From contig NC_134030.1 in the NCBI RefSeq assembly GCF_964204645.1, forward strand, positions 16,247,110 through 16,311,109: a stretch of DNA of 64,000 bases. Reading direction: 5' to 3'. The stretch is from Tubulanus polymorphus (taxonomy: Eukaryota; Nemertea; Palaeonemertea; Tubulaniformes; Tubulanidae). The notes below the pieces were generated by a model. That model worked only from the letters and a program-made list of their open reading frames with translations, was not told the DNA's origin and searched no databases. Of this stretch, positions 23,327 to 35,300 are shown one piece after another. The translations under genes were made by a program, and so were the position numbers. Numbering within the stretch: the first letter of the stretch is position 1; every line of letters begins with the position of its first letter.

Positions 23327-26300
23327 CCGGTATTCGGTTAGCTCTTGGTTAGCCAGAAGTTTTACCATACAGACTCAGACTAGATGATTTAATTAAATCT
23401 TTGAATCAAAATATTGTCACTGGAGTAAATATATATTCCTTATTACACTTTCAGCAGTAATCATATTTTACATGTAAATTGAAGGTATTACTGTCATCTA
23501 AAGTTAATAAGGTATTAGAATCGCAAAATTTAAGTTGTTCAAAACCAACATGAAAATGAGAAGAAATACACGATATCCGTGTATGGTGAATAACGAGACA
23601 AATCCCACAATGAATTCAGCTAAATATCAAATGTTCTACGAGCAATGTTTCGGCTAATGCTATTAGCCATCATCCGGCCCCCGTCAACATGAAAATATTG
23701 ATACGTAAATCGAATCCATATCATAAGCATACTTATTATTGTACAAATGAATTTAGGAAATACGACAAATTAACAGTTCATTAATACTTAAATAAAGCTT
23801 AAAGTTATCGCACAGTTCACATCGCTCGCAAGCAGCTCGCAAGTTAAAAAGATTTCATCGCCAATTAAAATATATTACAAGCTCGAAGTTAAGATATTCC
23901 AAATTAAGAGTTCTTTATTTCTAATATTTTATCGCACAGCACAGTGAAATATACCACAAGTTAAAAAGAGTTATTTAGTTCGAATTAAAAGATAGTATGA
24001 ATAAAAAGTTCATTAATTTCATTTATTCTATGAATTTATTTAAAGATTTATTTCAACAAAAGAGTTCAATGCACAGTTCAGATATATTGCAGTTGTATTG
24101 TGGATGAATATGTTTGAATAAATATCGTGCTTTCAAATGTTCTTGAAAAATCGCCAAGTGAGGATTTTACCTAGGGGATTTTTACCTACAACCATCTAAA
24201 ATGCCCCAGGCCCTAAATCCAGTAGGTTTATGGCGAATGGTTAAGATTAGGAATGTATAAACAATATAATTGTTGAAACAGTATTTTGTCTCCCGATGAT
24301 TTGATTTGCAGGTCAGACTTATTGTTGACCAAAGTTCTTAAAGTGAATTGCTTTAAAGTAATAAATATCAATGAAACAATATCATAAATTTTGAGGTGAG
24401 TTATTTTGTAATAATCCAATTTAAGTGCACTCCGATGCATGCCAAATTTTTATAAATTCATTTATAAACTTAATTTATACATTTTCCCTCCTCACTTATT
24501 CATTCTATATTAGTTTTACTAATGAACCTAACAGTGGCTTGTGCCTAATATCAATAAGCAGCGATTGGGTGCCGCCTCTCTGTGTTAATCTATCACGAAA
24601 GATTTAACTCGATTAGAGCCGCTGAAAACGTATTTCTTTGCAGCCTAGAGTTTATGCATACATGTTCTAAATCAAGACAATATGCTCTATATCAGAGCCT
24701 ATACTAAAGCATGCACTCATAATTCGTTTAAGAGTCCGAGGCTTAATTGTGAGAGTTGTTATACAATGAGTAATTAAATGGTGGGATTACAATGGGAGAG
24801 ATCATTTCATCAGCCACATCGTTGCCCCAGGGAGTTAGTTATATTCGTTATAGCCAAAATACCTTGACCATGGACTCTAAAACGTTTTAATGTCTAAATC
24901 GTTTTAGAGTCCATGACTCGACAGAATATAAAAATTTGCCCAGAAAAAGTTATGCATATTCCAACAAAAAAGAATCAATAAAGACTTATATTATTTGAAT
25001 TTAAATGAAGAGACGAGTAGTAGTTTAAAGGTTAACCTATTTATTTCGACGCACGAGCTTTCGCTTCTTATGTATAGAAGCTTCAATGAGTGAATTATTA
25101 GAATTGGTGCATTTAGTAAATTTCGGAAACAAAACCTAGTCTTAAGAATTACAAAGTTTCAAAGAATTTTGTTCCCTTATGATATTGAATGGTATGAAAT
25201 TGAAGTGTCCCTAATGAAATATCTTTATGTAAGTTCAACTAACTTACCCAGTTAGTGATGATAGTTGAATAATTAACAAAATAATAGTTGGAATATCGTT
25301 TAGGACAAATTAGGATTTTACCGGGTAAGTTTTTTCCTAATAGGCTACCTTTTTGAAGAGCATACATCCTGAGATACGTATACAAAAATTCGTTTGACGC
25401 TAAATGCAGAGTTTTCACGGTAGAACATATTTGGACATCAATTAATCACGTGAAGGGGATGAAATGACAATTTGTCACTGCTGAGCTTATTTTCCTTCAC
25501 TGAACTTTTTCCAAGTTTTTTTTCAATATTCTCTAATCCGACAGTATATACGCTGCGTACTAACTGTACACAATTTCGGGTTTGGGTTGTTTTTGAAAAA
25601 AAAACAGATTCCCAGAAAATTGTAATTTTTGGGTTCTTGAAAACGGTCAATATGGTATAGTAGGTTAATGTATAAACCGCATAGAATCGCTACAATAAAC
25701 AAAATGTATCAAGGAAAATATATATTTCAGAACACGATCGATTTTACTGAATTTAGCCTCATCGTGTAGGATAAAATGAACTTCTGTTGATATTGCGATT
25801 GTGCTGTCGTTAGCTGTCGCATAGCTTATTCGACTCGCTATCGAAAGTAACAAAACAATTGTCACATGTGTCAATGAACTTATCGCTATTCGAAGTAATG
25901 TGCGTATTGAAAAAATTCTCAAGCACTTCGAATTTCCGATTGCTTAATCGGCAAATTTGCATTCGAAATATTAAGCCGATCTATTCTAATTCATACCTGG
26001 TCGTGTTATAAGCAATTCAAGCGTTTAGATGGTACTTTATAATAAAATGAAATAGATTGATTGATGAAATACAAAACAAGTCAAACAAACTCAACTAACT
26101 GACTACTGCCGAGTTATTTGTACTTGATGAAAGAACATATTCTAGATACTGACATTGGCTCGAACCTTGATTATTGTCTAACTTGTACTATAACTAACAT
26201 GCCAATGGATGTGTACATGCGCCTTTCTGATTGGCTAGAATCCTTGCATTCGATAGAAACTGACGGCATCAGTGAACTAACGGGGAAATTAGAATTGCAT

Positions 26301-29300
26301 GTTTGACCACGGATTCTTCGTTTTTGAGTCCATGGTTTTGGCTCTGGTTTTATCGTGAGTTTGATTAACGTACATTGTAGAGAACAATGGTGGGGATTCC
26401 AATAACGTGCAGCTTTTATTCAGAAAGAGTATCATTACGTATATACATATAGAAATTAATACAATAACTTTAATCAGAATTATCTCATCACGCAGAACCA
26501 GTGAAATAGCCGTTGTAAAGCCGCAAAGTAAATTGAATGAAATTGACATAATGTCAACATCTTACAGTCAACAAATAAAACATATTGTACAATAATGAAC
26601 GAATCAATGAGTAGTGTTCACGCATTTGTTTCCATTTCATAAGAATCAATTCCAAACAGATGAATCAGATTCGAATTTTTGCTTCTTCGTTATGCGAAGT
26701 TTTTTTTTTTATATCAGGGACTCTTTAACGATTAAGGTTTTAGAGTCCATTGTTTTATGAATATCTTATGATTTCTCAACTTACATCAAATACTTAGGAA
26801 TGCCATTGAAAGATTTTCAAACCATTGAACGTTTGGGTAAAAAGTTCTGCTAAATTTGATTACCATCGGCTTTTTAGATAATCTCCACGAAGGTCACAAT
26901 TTTAGTGATTTGACCTTGGGAGGTTTAAACCTCCCGAATCCAATTTGCGAAATATCGGTCCTCTTTGTCGGCGGTAATGAAAGAATACATAGAGCGAAGT
27001 TTCTATTATGCGCCGGCCGCATTTTGTCCACGAATAGCTTACGTAATAAATTGAAAGTCGAGATCACAGGCGGATATAGCGCTCTATGGCCCAGGCTCAA
27101 TTCATAAACTGGTCCGCAAATAAAGTGTTTAGAAGTACAATTGACACGTTTGTACGATTTTGCGCTGTAAATTTATCATTTTTCAGGACTCCAGGACCAG
27201 AAATTGGCAATATTTTTGATACAAACTGAGAAAGATTTCAAAACATTTGGGAACGTCGATTTTAACTCGAATAAGTAAAGAGTCAGACTCCATATCCCAT
27301 AATACGCCAAGAGTACGCTCCATAGGCAGTTGCTCAATATTGAAATCTAAATCTTTTATCGTTTTTGCCCTTTCGGTCTCTGGCACGCTTTCAAGTACCT
27401 GTCGAGAATTCGATGAAATTTGAGTTAACCGAAATCCCCCTTTAGCTAAAATTTCGATCAATTGGCTCAAAAGTCTTACTGCGTCGTGAACAGTCCCGAC
27501 GGATTTCAAACAATCGTCTACATAAAAATTACGCAGAACGGTATCAGTTACAGTAGCATCGAATAATTCTGTGTTGTCCAATGCGCACCTTCGAAGAGCA
27601 AAACTGCTGCAAGAAGGCGAAGATGTTGCACCAAAAAGATGCACGCGCATTTTGTATTCATCTGGATTAGCGTCTAAATTACGATTCGTCCACCATAAAA
27701 ACCGTAAGGCATCGCACAACGACGGCGTCAATCGGACTTGGTGGAACATTCCTTCAATATCCGCAATAAAGGCTATTCTTTCTTGCCTGAATCTTGTCAA
27801 AACTCCAAGCAGGGAGTTCGTCAAGTCCGGGCCTTGAAGAAGATGATCGTTCAACGAGAATTCCAAATATTTCGATGAACAATTAAACACGACTCTGATT
27901 TTCTTTTTTGTAGGGTGATATACATTGTGATGTGGTAGGTACCAGACCATACCGTCGTCTCGATCTAAGTCAATTGTAGGAACTTTCTCACAGAATCCAG
28001 ATTTTATCATGTCATCAAGGAAATCGGCATATTCTTTCAACAACTTGGGGTCGCTGAGAAAACGTTTTTTCAAACTTTTCAAACGATGTAAAGCGATGTT
28101 AGAGTGACGGATGATTCCATAATCTCTAAAGCCCGTTTGTCTTCTTGAGACATGCATTTAGTATCATCCGAAATTCGATCATTGAATTTTAAGTCGCAAT
28201 ATAGCTGAAATTGTCTCGTCAGTTCGCTGTCGCGTCTATCTTCGTTTCTTTTTATGCTAAAGGCCATTTTGTTGGTTACACATGTACTCCCACCAAGAGG
28301 ACCATTGACAGCCCACCCAAATATAGTTTTGACAGCGTGGGGCCCTCCGTTGGTGCTACTTATGACCTCTAAGGGCTCCAACACGTGATGATTGTCATTA
28401 CCTACGATTAGCCCAACGTAAGCATTGACGTCAGCTAAAACAACACCGCTTAAATACGAGTATCCGTTTAAATCGGACTGTCTGGGAATGTCTTTCTCAG
28501 ACATAGGCAAAGAAGGTCTCGAAAATACATTTGTCAATTCCGTATTTCATGTTCCATCTAAGTCCGATACTTTCAAGTCAGTTACGTAAGATTGAGTCAG
28601 ATTGTCAGCCTCTGTCGAAGTTGATAACGATAGGTTAGTTTGACGCAAGTCACTGTAAATAAATCCTAAATCTTTTATCAGATTTTCTTTGCAGAATGTA
28701 GAGGTGCTGCCGGTATCTAACAAGGCGTATGTAATAAATTCGAATCCACCACAACCCTTGATTTTCACTGGCACTATTGGCAAACCTATGCGACGTGTAA
28801 TATTTTGTTTAACGCACTGGTTGGTTGCAGATAAACTTTGCCCATTATCTGTCACATTGCCAGTTGCCGTCGATGGCTGTGGTGAATTACGATTAACGTG
28901 GTGAATCATTCCTCCGTAAGCCGATTCATACAAGGTACAGAACTACTATTGACAACGTTTGGCGACAAAGTGTATCTGTGCAATAGCGTGTTGTGTCGAC
29001 TGTGACATACTTCGCAGAATTCCCTACTTTGACATTGCTGCTCGATATGGTTTTGACCTAAACATAAAAAACATAACCGCTTCTGCTTCAATACCTTAAC
29101 CCTCTGGTCATATGAGTACCCTCTGAATTTGTAGCAGTTTTTACAAACAATGATTACTAACTGAACACAATTGACAAACCGTAGAACTGGGTGTTCTAAC
29201 AGTATCGAGATTAACTCGTTGATTTTGATTACGATTCATACATTGATTATACGAGCTGATAGCAAAATTACGCTGGCCCAACTGACCGACTGGATTATTA

Positions 29301-32300
29301 GGTTTTCGATAATCGCCTTTGGATAAAGAGCTTTGACCACTTAAATCGGATATTTTATAACCATCGGAAAGCTTACCGAAAACCGGATGATTTAACACTC
29401 TAGCATCCGATTGAACAAAATTAGAAATATCGTCAAGTCGAATTTCGCGATCATTAAACGTAGTGATATAATCTGCTTTGACATGCCATTTTTTACGCAA
29501 ATCATAAGGGAGTCTAGCTATAATTCGGCGCAGATTATCTGGGTTTTCAACCTTACTTAAGTAGCCTATTTCACCCAAAGTATTCTTACAACTTATAAGT
29601 TTCATAGAGTAATTATGGAGAGCTTGACCATCTTCTGATTTTATCACCGGGCCTTCAATTAAATTATCAACAAGTACTGATGCAATTATATAATTGTTAC
29701 CGTAGTGTTCTTTCAACAAACGCTTCGCCTCTGAGTACCAGATGTCTGGTGGTTGCTCCATGCAGCTTCGCACTAACTCTTTCACCTCACCGCGCGTATA
29801 TTGCATTAGATAATACAGCCTTTGGCTACTGCAATCGGTTTTACTTTCGATTATATTTTCAAAAGCTTTTACGAAATAGCAATATTCAATCGGATCACCG
29901 CCGAAAATTGGCACTTCCTGTTGTGGTAAAGCCATTCGTTTTAGACTTTTTACCATCGCAGCAAGATCACTATCACTATTGCCTGTTGACGCAGCTACGG
30001 AATCCGAAACCACAGGACTTTGAACTTTGGTTGCCTTTTCTAGCAACTCGCGATACTTTTTCTCTTCCCGATCGAAATACATATATGAATTTTCAATGTC
30101 ATCATCTTCGATATACAGACAATGAACGGCGTCGTGCGCGTTTTCGAACTTTTCCCACGATTGTGTAACGTCGTCGATTAATTTCTTTACATCATCATAC
30201 GGTAGCCCTTCTTTTAACGCCTTCCGAAGGATGTTGCTTCTTTTTGTGACGTTGGCCTTGAAACCCGCTCTCGATTTAACCTTCTCGTCAAGTGATGCCA
30301 TCTCCCACGTCATAAACAGTGTTGCAAATGACAAACGAAGTCAGTAGATACTTCTCATTGATGCGTTTATTTTCAAATTACGACGACAAAAACAAACGAC
30401 GAATATAACACGTTTCTACAAAAACAAATATTATAAGGGTAGGAAATGTTCTAAACAGTTACAATAATCAATCTATATAAATTTGCACAAAACTTACATG
30501 ACGACTGAGGGAGATTCCAATATAGCAAGCACACAGACCAGCACTGATACTCCGAGGAGCTCCAACGACCAAGTGCCAAAAATATTACACAAAATGCGGG
30601 AGTAACCCGGAAACGGATATGCCAATAAACTTTGAGGCGGGAAAATAACAATACCAGACAACAACAACAATACAGCACAATACTACAGAATACTGGAATA
30701 CTGACAAGAGAACGAACAAAAGAACGACCAACTACCGTTACACTTTATACAAACAAATAACTTTACATATAACATATACATTGACTTCACAGTTGGGTTG
30801 AATCGTCCATATCATCCGAATCTATATTCTGAATATTCCAAGAAAAACAAAATTTTAGCTTATAGGACAAAGTACAAAATGTCCAAATTGGGCCGGAAAA
30901 TGCAACTTACCTTTGTGTGCAAGTATATTCTAGGCACTTGTGTTAAAGAACAATGCTGACTGATGTAACCATTCACTGTAAACTGCTCTCCTGATGAAAG
31001 CGTATCAGGCAATTCCATACCAGTGAAATTTGCCAAGAAAATATCTAAGTCTTTGAGACGCAACTGCTTAGCTATTGATTTACCAGATGGAAGAAATAGT
31101 TTGCAACAAATTCTATGTAGCTCCGTTTTTGTCAAACACTTATCAACATCGATGGGATGTGACCCGCCACCTTTCGACTGGGGCACAAGTTCAAAGCATT
31201 TCTTGGAACAATTGTAGTGCTTCCAACCAACTTTAATGCGACGAGAATTCTTAAATGCGTTTTTATTCTCTAGTTTCGATTCAGGACCGGTACTTCCTTT
31301 CTTGTTGAGCTTGGATGTAGCTTTTGAATTCTTTTTGAGCGAAGTCCTTAATCTATTGAGTATGCCTGCGCTGCCATTAATACTGCTATTTGTGCTATCC
31401 CATTCTATGAAAAAAAATTGTCATATGTACAGGCAAAAGATACAAATACCGGCGTTTATTCAAATAAGCCATACAAAATTCACTTAACATTTAAAGGTGC
31501 ATGGATGGATCACGCTCCAAAAAGGCCACAGTCCTATATTTTCATAATAATTACCATGTTCCGTACTTCGACACTTATGTCGAAGTCTCAGGCGGTCTCC
31601 CACTGCCGTTACACCTAACCGCGAAAAATCTGCATCAGTCAAGAGAGGGATATCGTTCAATTCAATCTGAAAAAGTAGAAATTTAGAAATCTCTTGAAAT
31701 CACAAGTAATCAGTCTATTTCAACTTATTTTGGCAGACTGGTGGCCTAGCTCAGTCAGTTCTGGTAGTAGGTAGCCTAATACCGGTATCTCAAAAGGACC
31801 AGCACAGATGGAACTAAAGCATCTTTTATGGATATAGTTTTTGTATATATTTTACACTGTATTGGATGATTGCCAAAAAGTCTCATTCAAAAGGGTCATA
31901 AAAAAAGTTTGATTAGAAATGAAAAATGATAATACGAGACTTTTTGGCAATCTACTGACATTCTGGCGCATGACTTCGCGGCGCGAAAATATCTTTGGCT
32001 TTATACGAAGTGAAAAAAAAATTAGGTCATGCAGGGAATTGTCGCCCACGGATGTGCCAAATTAAGAAAAAGGCATTATATTGTCTTAAATAGAGATGTA
32101 CCTCATTTACGTGGATCCAGTTTCACAGATGAGTTTAGATGTGATTCCGAATAAAAACAATGAAAATGCACTGATTTTAACTCAAATTTTACTCTTGTGA
32201 CTCACAACTGTGGAACTGGATCCTGGGCCCAGTTCCACAGTTGTTCATTTTCAATGAGTTAACTCTGAGTCAAATCTTAACCCGGAACTGTGGAACTGGA

Positions 32301-35300
32301 CCACCTGGTGTAGCAAGTAAATTGGCATCACCCGTATTTTGAAGACCCTCGGATTTAGAGGACACCTGCGTATTGAAGCACTCCACTCACACGCTCAACT
32401 TCCCTTTCTTCGGAATCAAAAGGGAATCCATATGTACTGCCCCAGCGGGTGCAACTTAGATGGCCTATATCGTACCTTGTTTTCACGAAAAATAGGTATG
32501 AGGGAACCCATACCTAATTCTTCCAGGATTTCATCCAACATATTCTAGAAAGAAAGGTTATATTTGCAAGCTTACATCAAGGCTAATGCAGTTCTGTGAC
32601 ACTAAACCAGATCAATAATATATGTATGGGCTATTTGCAGCGAAAGAGCCACATTGCACTTTACCCGATGAAAGTAGAAGTGTGACCTCGTAAGATAAGC
32701 GGGACTTAAATTTCAAAAGTGGGTCAGTTACTAGTCCCGGCCGACCCTCCCCCCCCCCCCACCCGACGTAACACCCCAAATGTGGCACAGCCGTAGGCTT
32801 ATATGGTATGCTTTACTTACTATGGTGCATACATTCCCAGCAAGCGTCGAGTGTAGCGTTCCACATCAGTTACCACAATGAGGACGTACTCAACTTTTTG
32901 TTGAAGAAAAAACGTACTAAAAAGAATTATTTCGTTTTAACGAGGCAATAAAACGAAAAAGTTCATTTTATCGCGCGATAAAACGACTTTTTCTCGTTTT
33001 ATTGGGCAATAAAACGACTTTTTCTTGTATTATCGCGGAAATTTTCGTTTTATCGCGCTATTTTTCGTTTTAACGTGGCAATAAAACGAAAAAGTTCGTT
33101 TTATCGCGCGATAAAACGACTTTTTTTTGTTTTATCGCTGTAATTTCTCGTTTTAACGTGGTAATTTTCGTTTTATCGCGCAATAAAACGACTTTTAAGC
33201 GTCCGCAAAAAAAAATTTGTAACGTTTGTGATTTTTTTATTACATGGCCCGAATCAGCCACCATATGAAAGGCATCATCAATGTCATAGACATTAAATTG
33301 GGACTTGCCTCGAGCCACCGTGGTTGTGAACGGTTTAGTAATATACATACTGATATATCATAATAAAATTTCTCAACAAACAATTATATCATAATTGAAT
33401 CTTTTTTCAGTATACTAACAATTTTAATGGACTTTCAGCTAGCTGTAGGGTGAGGTTAGACTAGAGCGAGTGGACTCTCTTTGTTTTAGTTAATTTATGT
33501 GGATTCCAGCGGCAGTGCGCCGTCCATGTTGGTACCAGTGATTCACTAATGCGCAATCTATGAAGATAAAAGCACGTTTATGGGCGGCCATTCCCGCCAA
33601 AAATCAGCGTTTCGTCTATTTGTCTGTACTTTGACAAAATGTCATAGTACACCGCCAAAATGTGTAAGCGTAACGTCAAATTGTGTAATGCGGCTAAATA
33701 ACACAGGGGGGCGACACTGTACGGACAGTATTTTGCGGTATTTTTCTCGCTTTGCGATCATCTCAAGGTCGTCTCATTGAAATAATTTTGCGAGTATCAA
33801 ATCGACAAATCGTATCATATTCCCTAAACCCAATAAAATGAATTTATTATTACTTTATTAGTTAACTCGGAACTCATAAACTCAAGATGTCGTCTCAGGT
33901 ATGGAGGCCATATATGGAAGCCCTGAGACGACACCTTGGGTTCATGAGTTCCCAAGTTCATAACTTCCAGAGTTTATGATATTTCTTCACCCAGCACTGG
34001 CAGTGGTTGTCTCCACCAGTGATGTCCGTCGCTCTACGATCCTAGTGTAACCAACTGTGGTACAACTGTGGTACATCAGACACTAAGATTCTTGGTGAAG
34101 ATATTTCGAGTTTATTTGGGCATGTACAACACTATGAAATTATGCGATAGAATCCTATTATAAGGATGTTAAATCCGATTACGTCATGAATTAACTAAAA
34201 AAATGATGTCCAGCATCAACCAAGACTGGTTGACTGTGCCCAATTCTGCACTGGCAGTCATATGAAGTCGACCGGCAACCAGTCTATCATCAGACATCAG
34301 CTTTCTTAATGGTTTATAGAAAATAAATAGATGTTTAAAAATTTCTCATAACGAGCGTTTGTTATCTTTTTCATCATTAAAACCTGAGCAGATTCATCGA
34401 GAGTCACCGGTTAATCGGAGTCACCCTTCTCTCTAGCCCGCGCACAGAAAATCCGAGCTACCTACCAGAGGAGGAACGGAGGCGCCCTTCAACATACCAT
34501 TAATCGCTGGTTATTCAGTGTCGTCTGAGCCTGAGACCCGGGTCTTTGATAGAGCATCGTGTTTACATTCGACGTTTCGGTATCGCAGGCTTTTTTCATT
34601 AGACGAACTCATGAACTTGAGAACTCAGGAAGTTATGAACTCGGAACTCATGAACTCAAGATGTCGTCTCAGGGCTTCCATGGGTTTACGGCAAAGTATT
34701 TACTTCCGCTATTTTACCGTACATTATTACTATATATTATAGTATTAACAAACTAAAGTAACAATAAAATCATTTTATTGGGTTTGGGGAATATGATACG
34801 ATTTGTCGATTTGATACTCGCAAAATTATTTCAATGAAACGACCTTGAGATGATCGCAATGCGAGAAGATATACCGCAAAATACTGTCCGTACAGTGTCG
34901 CCCTCCTGTGTTATTTAGCCGCATTACACAATTTGACGTTACGCTAACACATTTTGGCGGTGTACTATGACATTTTGTCGAAGTACAGAAAAATAGACGA
35001 AACGCTGATTTTTGGCGGGAATGGCCGCCCATACACGTTACCCCGTAGTAATTTAGCTTATTTACCGTTATTTCGATGCATAACAAAGGTTCCCATCATC
35101 GATTTGATCCCATTTCAGGTTAACGTTCAAGTTTATTTATTCCAGAAATAAAACATGTGCAACATGATGATGTATACAATTGATTTAAGAACAGTTTGAT
35201 ATTTAAATATTGAATATATATCAAGATGCTAGAAGAGATGATTAGGTAACAATTTACATTTCTATGAGGGCCAAGCAAAGCATATAGAAGCGCCGCTGAA

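Larger units (their letters stand above)
19588..27256. mobile_element. 7.7-kb element with long terminal inverted repeats
   Basis: Inserted in the BEL polyprotein. Its two ends are inverted repeats of about 410 bp with roughly 75-80% identity by eye; both start CGTTCYCAAATGTTTTGA. No transposase or other gene of its own is visible. The interior is AT-rich, with a LINE remnant (22,254-23,330), repeated GTAAAAATCCCC motifs (20,569; 21,893; inverted at 24,163-24,187; related at 25,317) that look like ends of smaller nested elements, and hairpins around GGACTCTAAAACG. No clean target duplication is seen; the target may have lost about 50 bp. Probably a non-autonomous DNA transposon or foldback element. 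Confidence 0.75.
17406..30792 (-). mobile_element. BEL/Pao LTR retrotransposon, split and 3'-truncated
   Basis: A minus-strand element with 5' LTR-like region (about 30,344-30,792), gag with DUF1759, CCHC knuckles, aspartic protease, reverse transcriptase, RNase H, H2C2 finger, DDE integrase and the C-terminal domain of Pao integrases. It is interrupted between reverse transcriptase and RNase H by the 7.7-kb element 19,588-27,256, with roughly 15-20 codons missing at the junction. The 3' part is cut at about 17,406, where a palindromic array begins, and no 3' LTR is seen. Several frame changes and a stop make it inactive. Confidence 0.9.

Noticed and set aside
26856-27107. 83-codon frame within the right terminal inverted repeat
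   Set aside because: The left repeat does not keep it open, so it is not a conserved gene.
29680-30168. 162-codon plus-strand frame
   Set aside because: Shadow of the BEL gag gene on the opposite strand.
31741-31775. tRNA gene (A-box-like GTGGCCTAGCTCAGTCAG)
   Set aside because: No B box at a proper distance and no cloverleaf; at most a SINE fragment.
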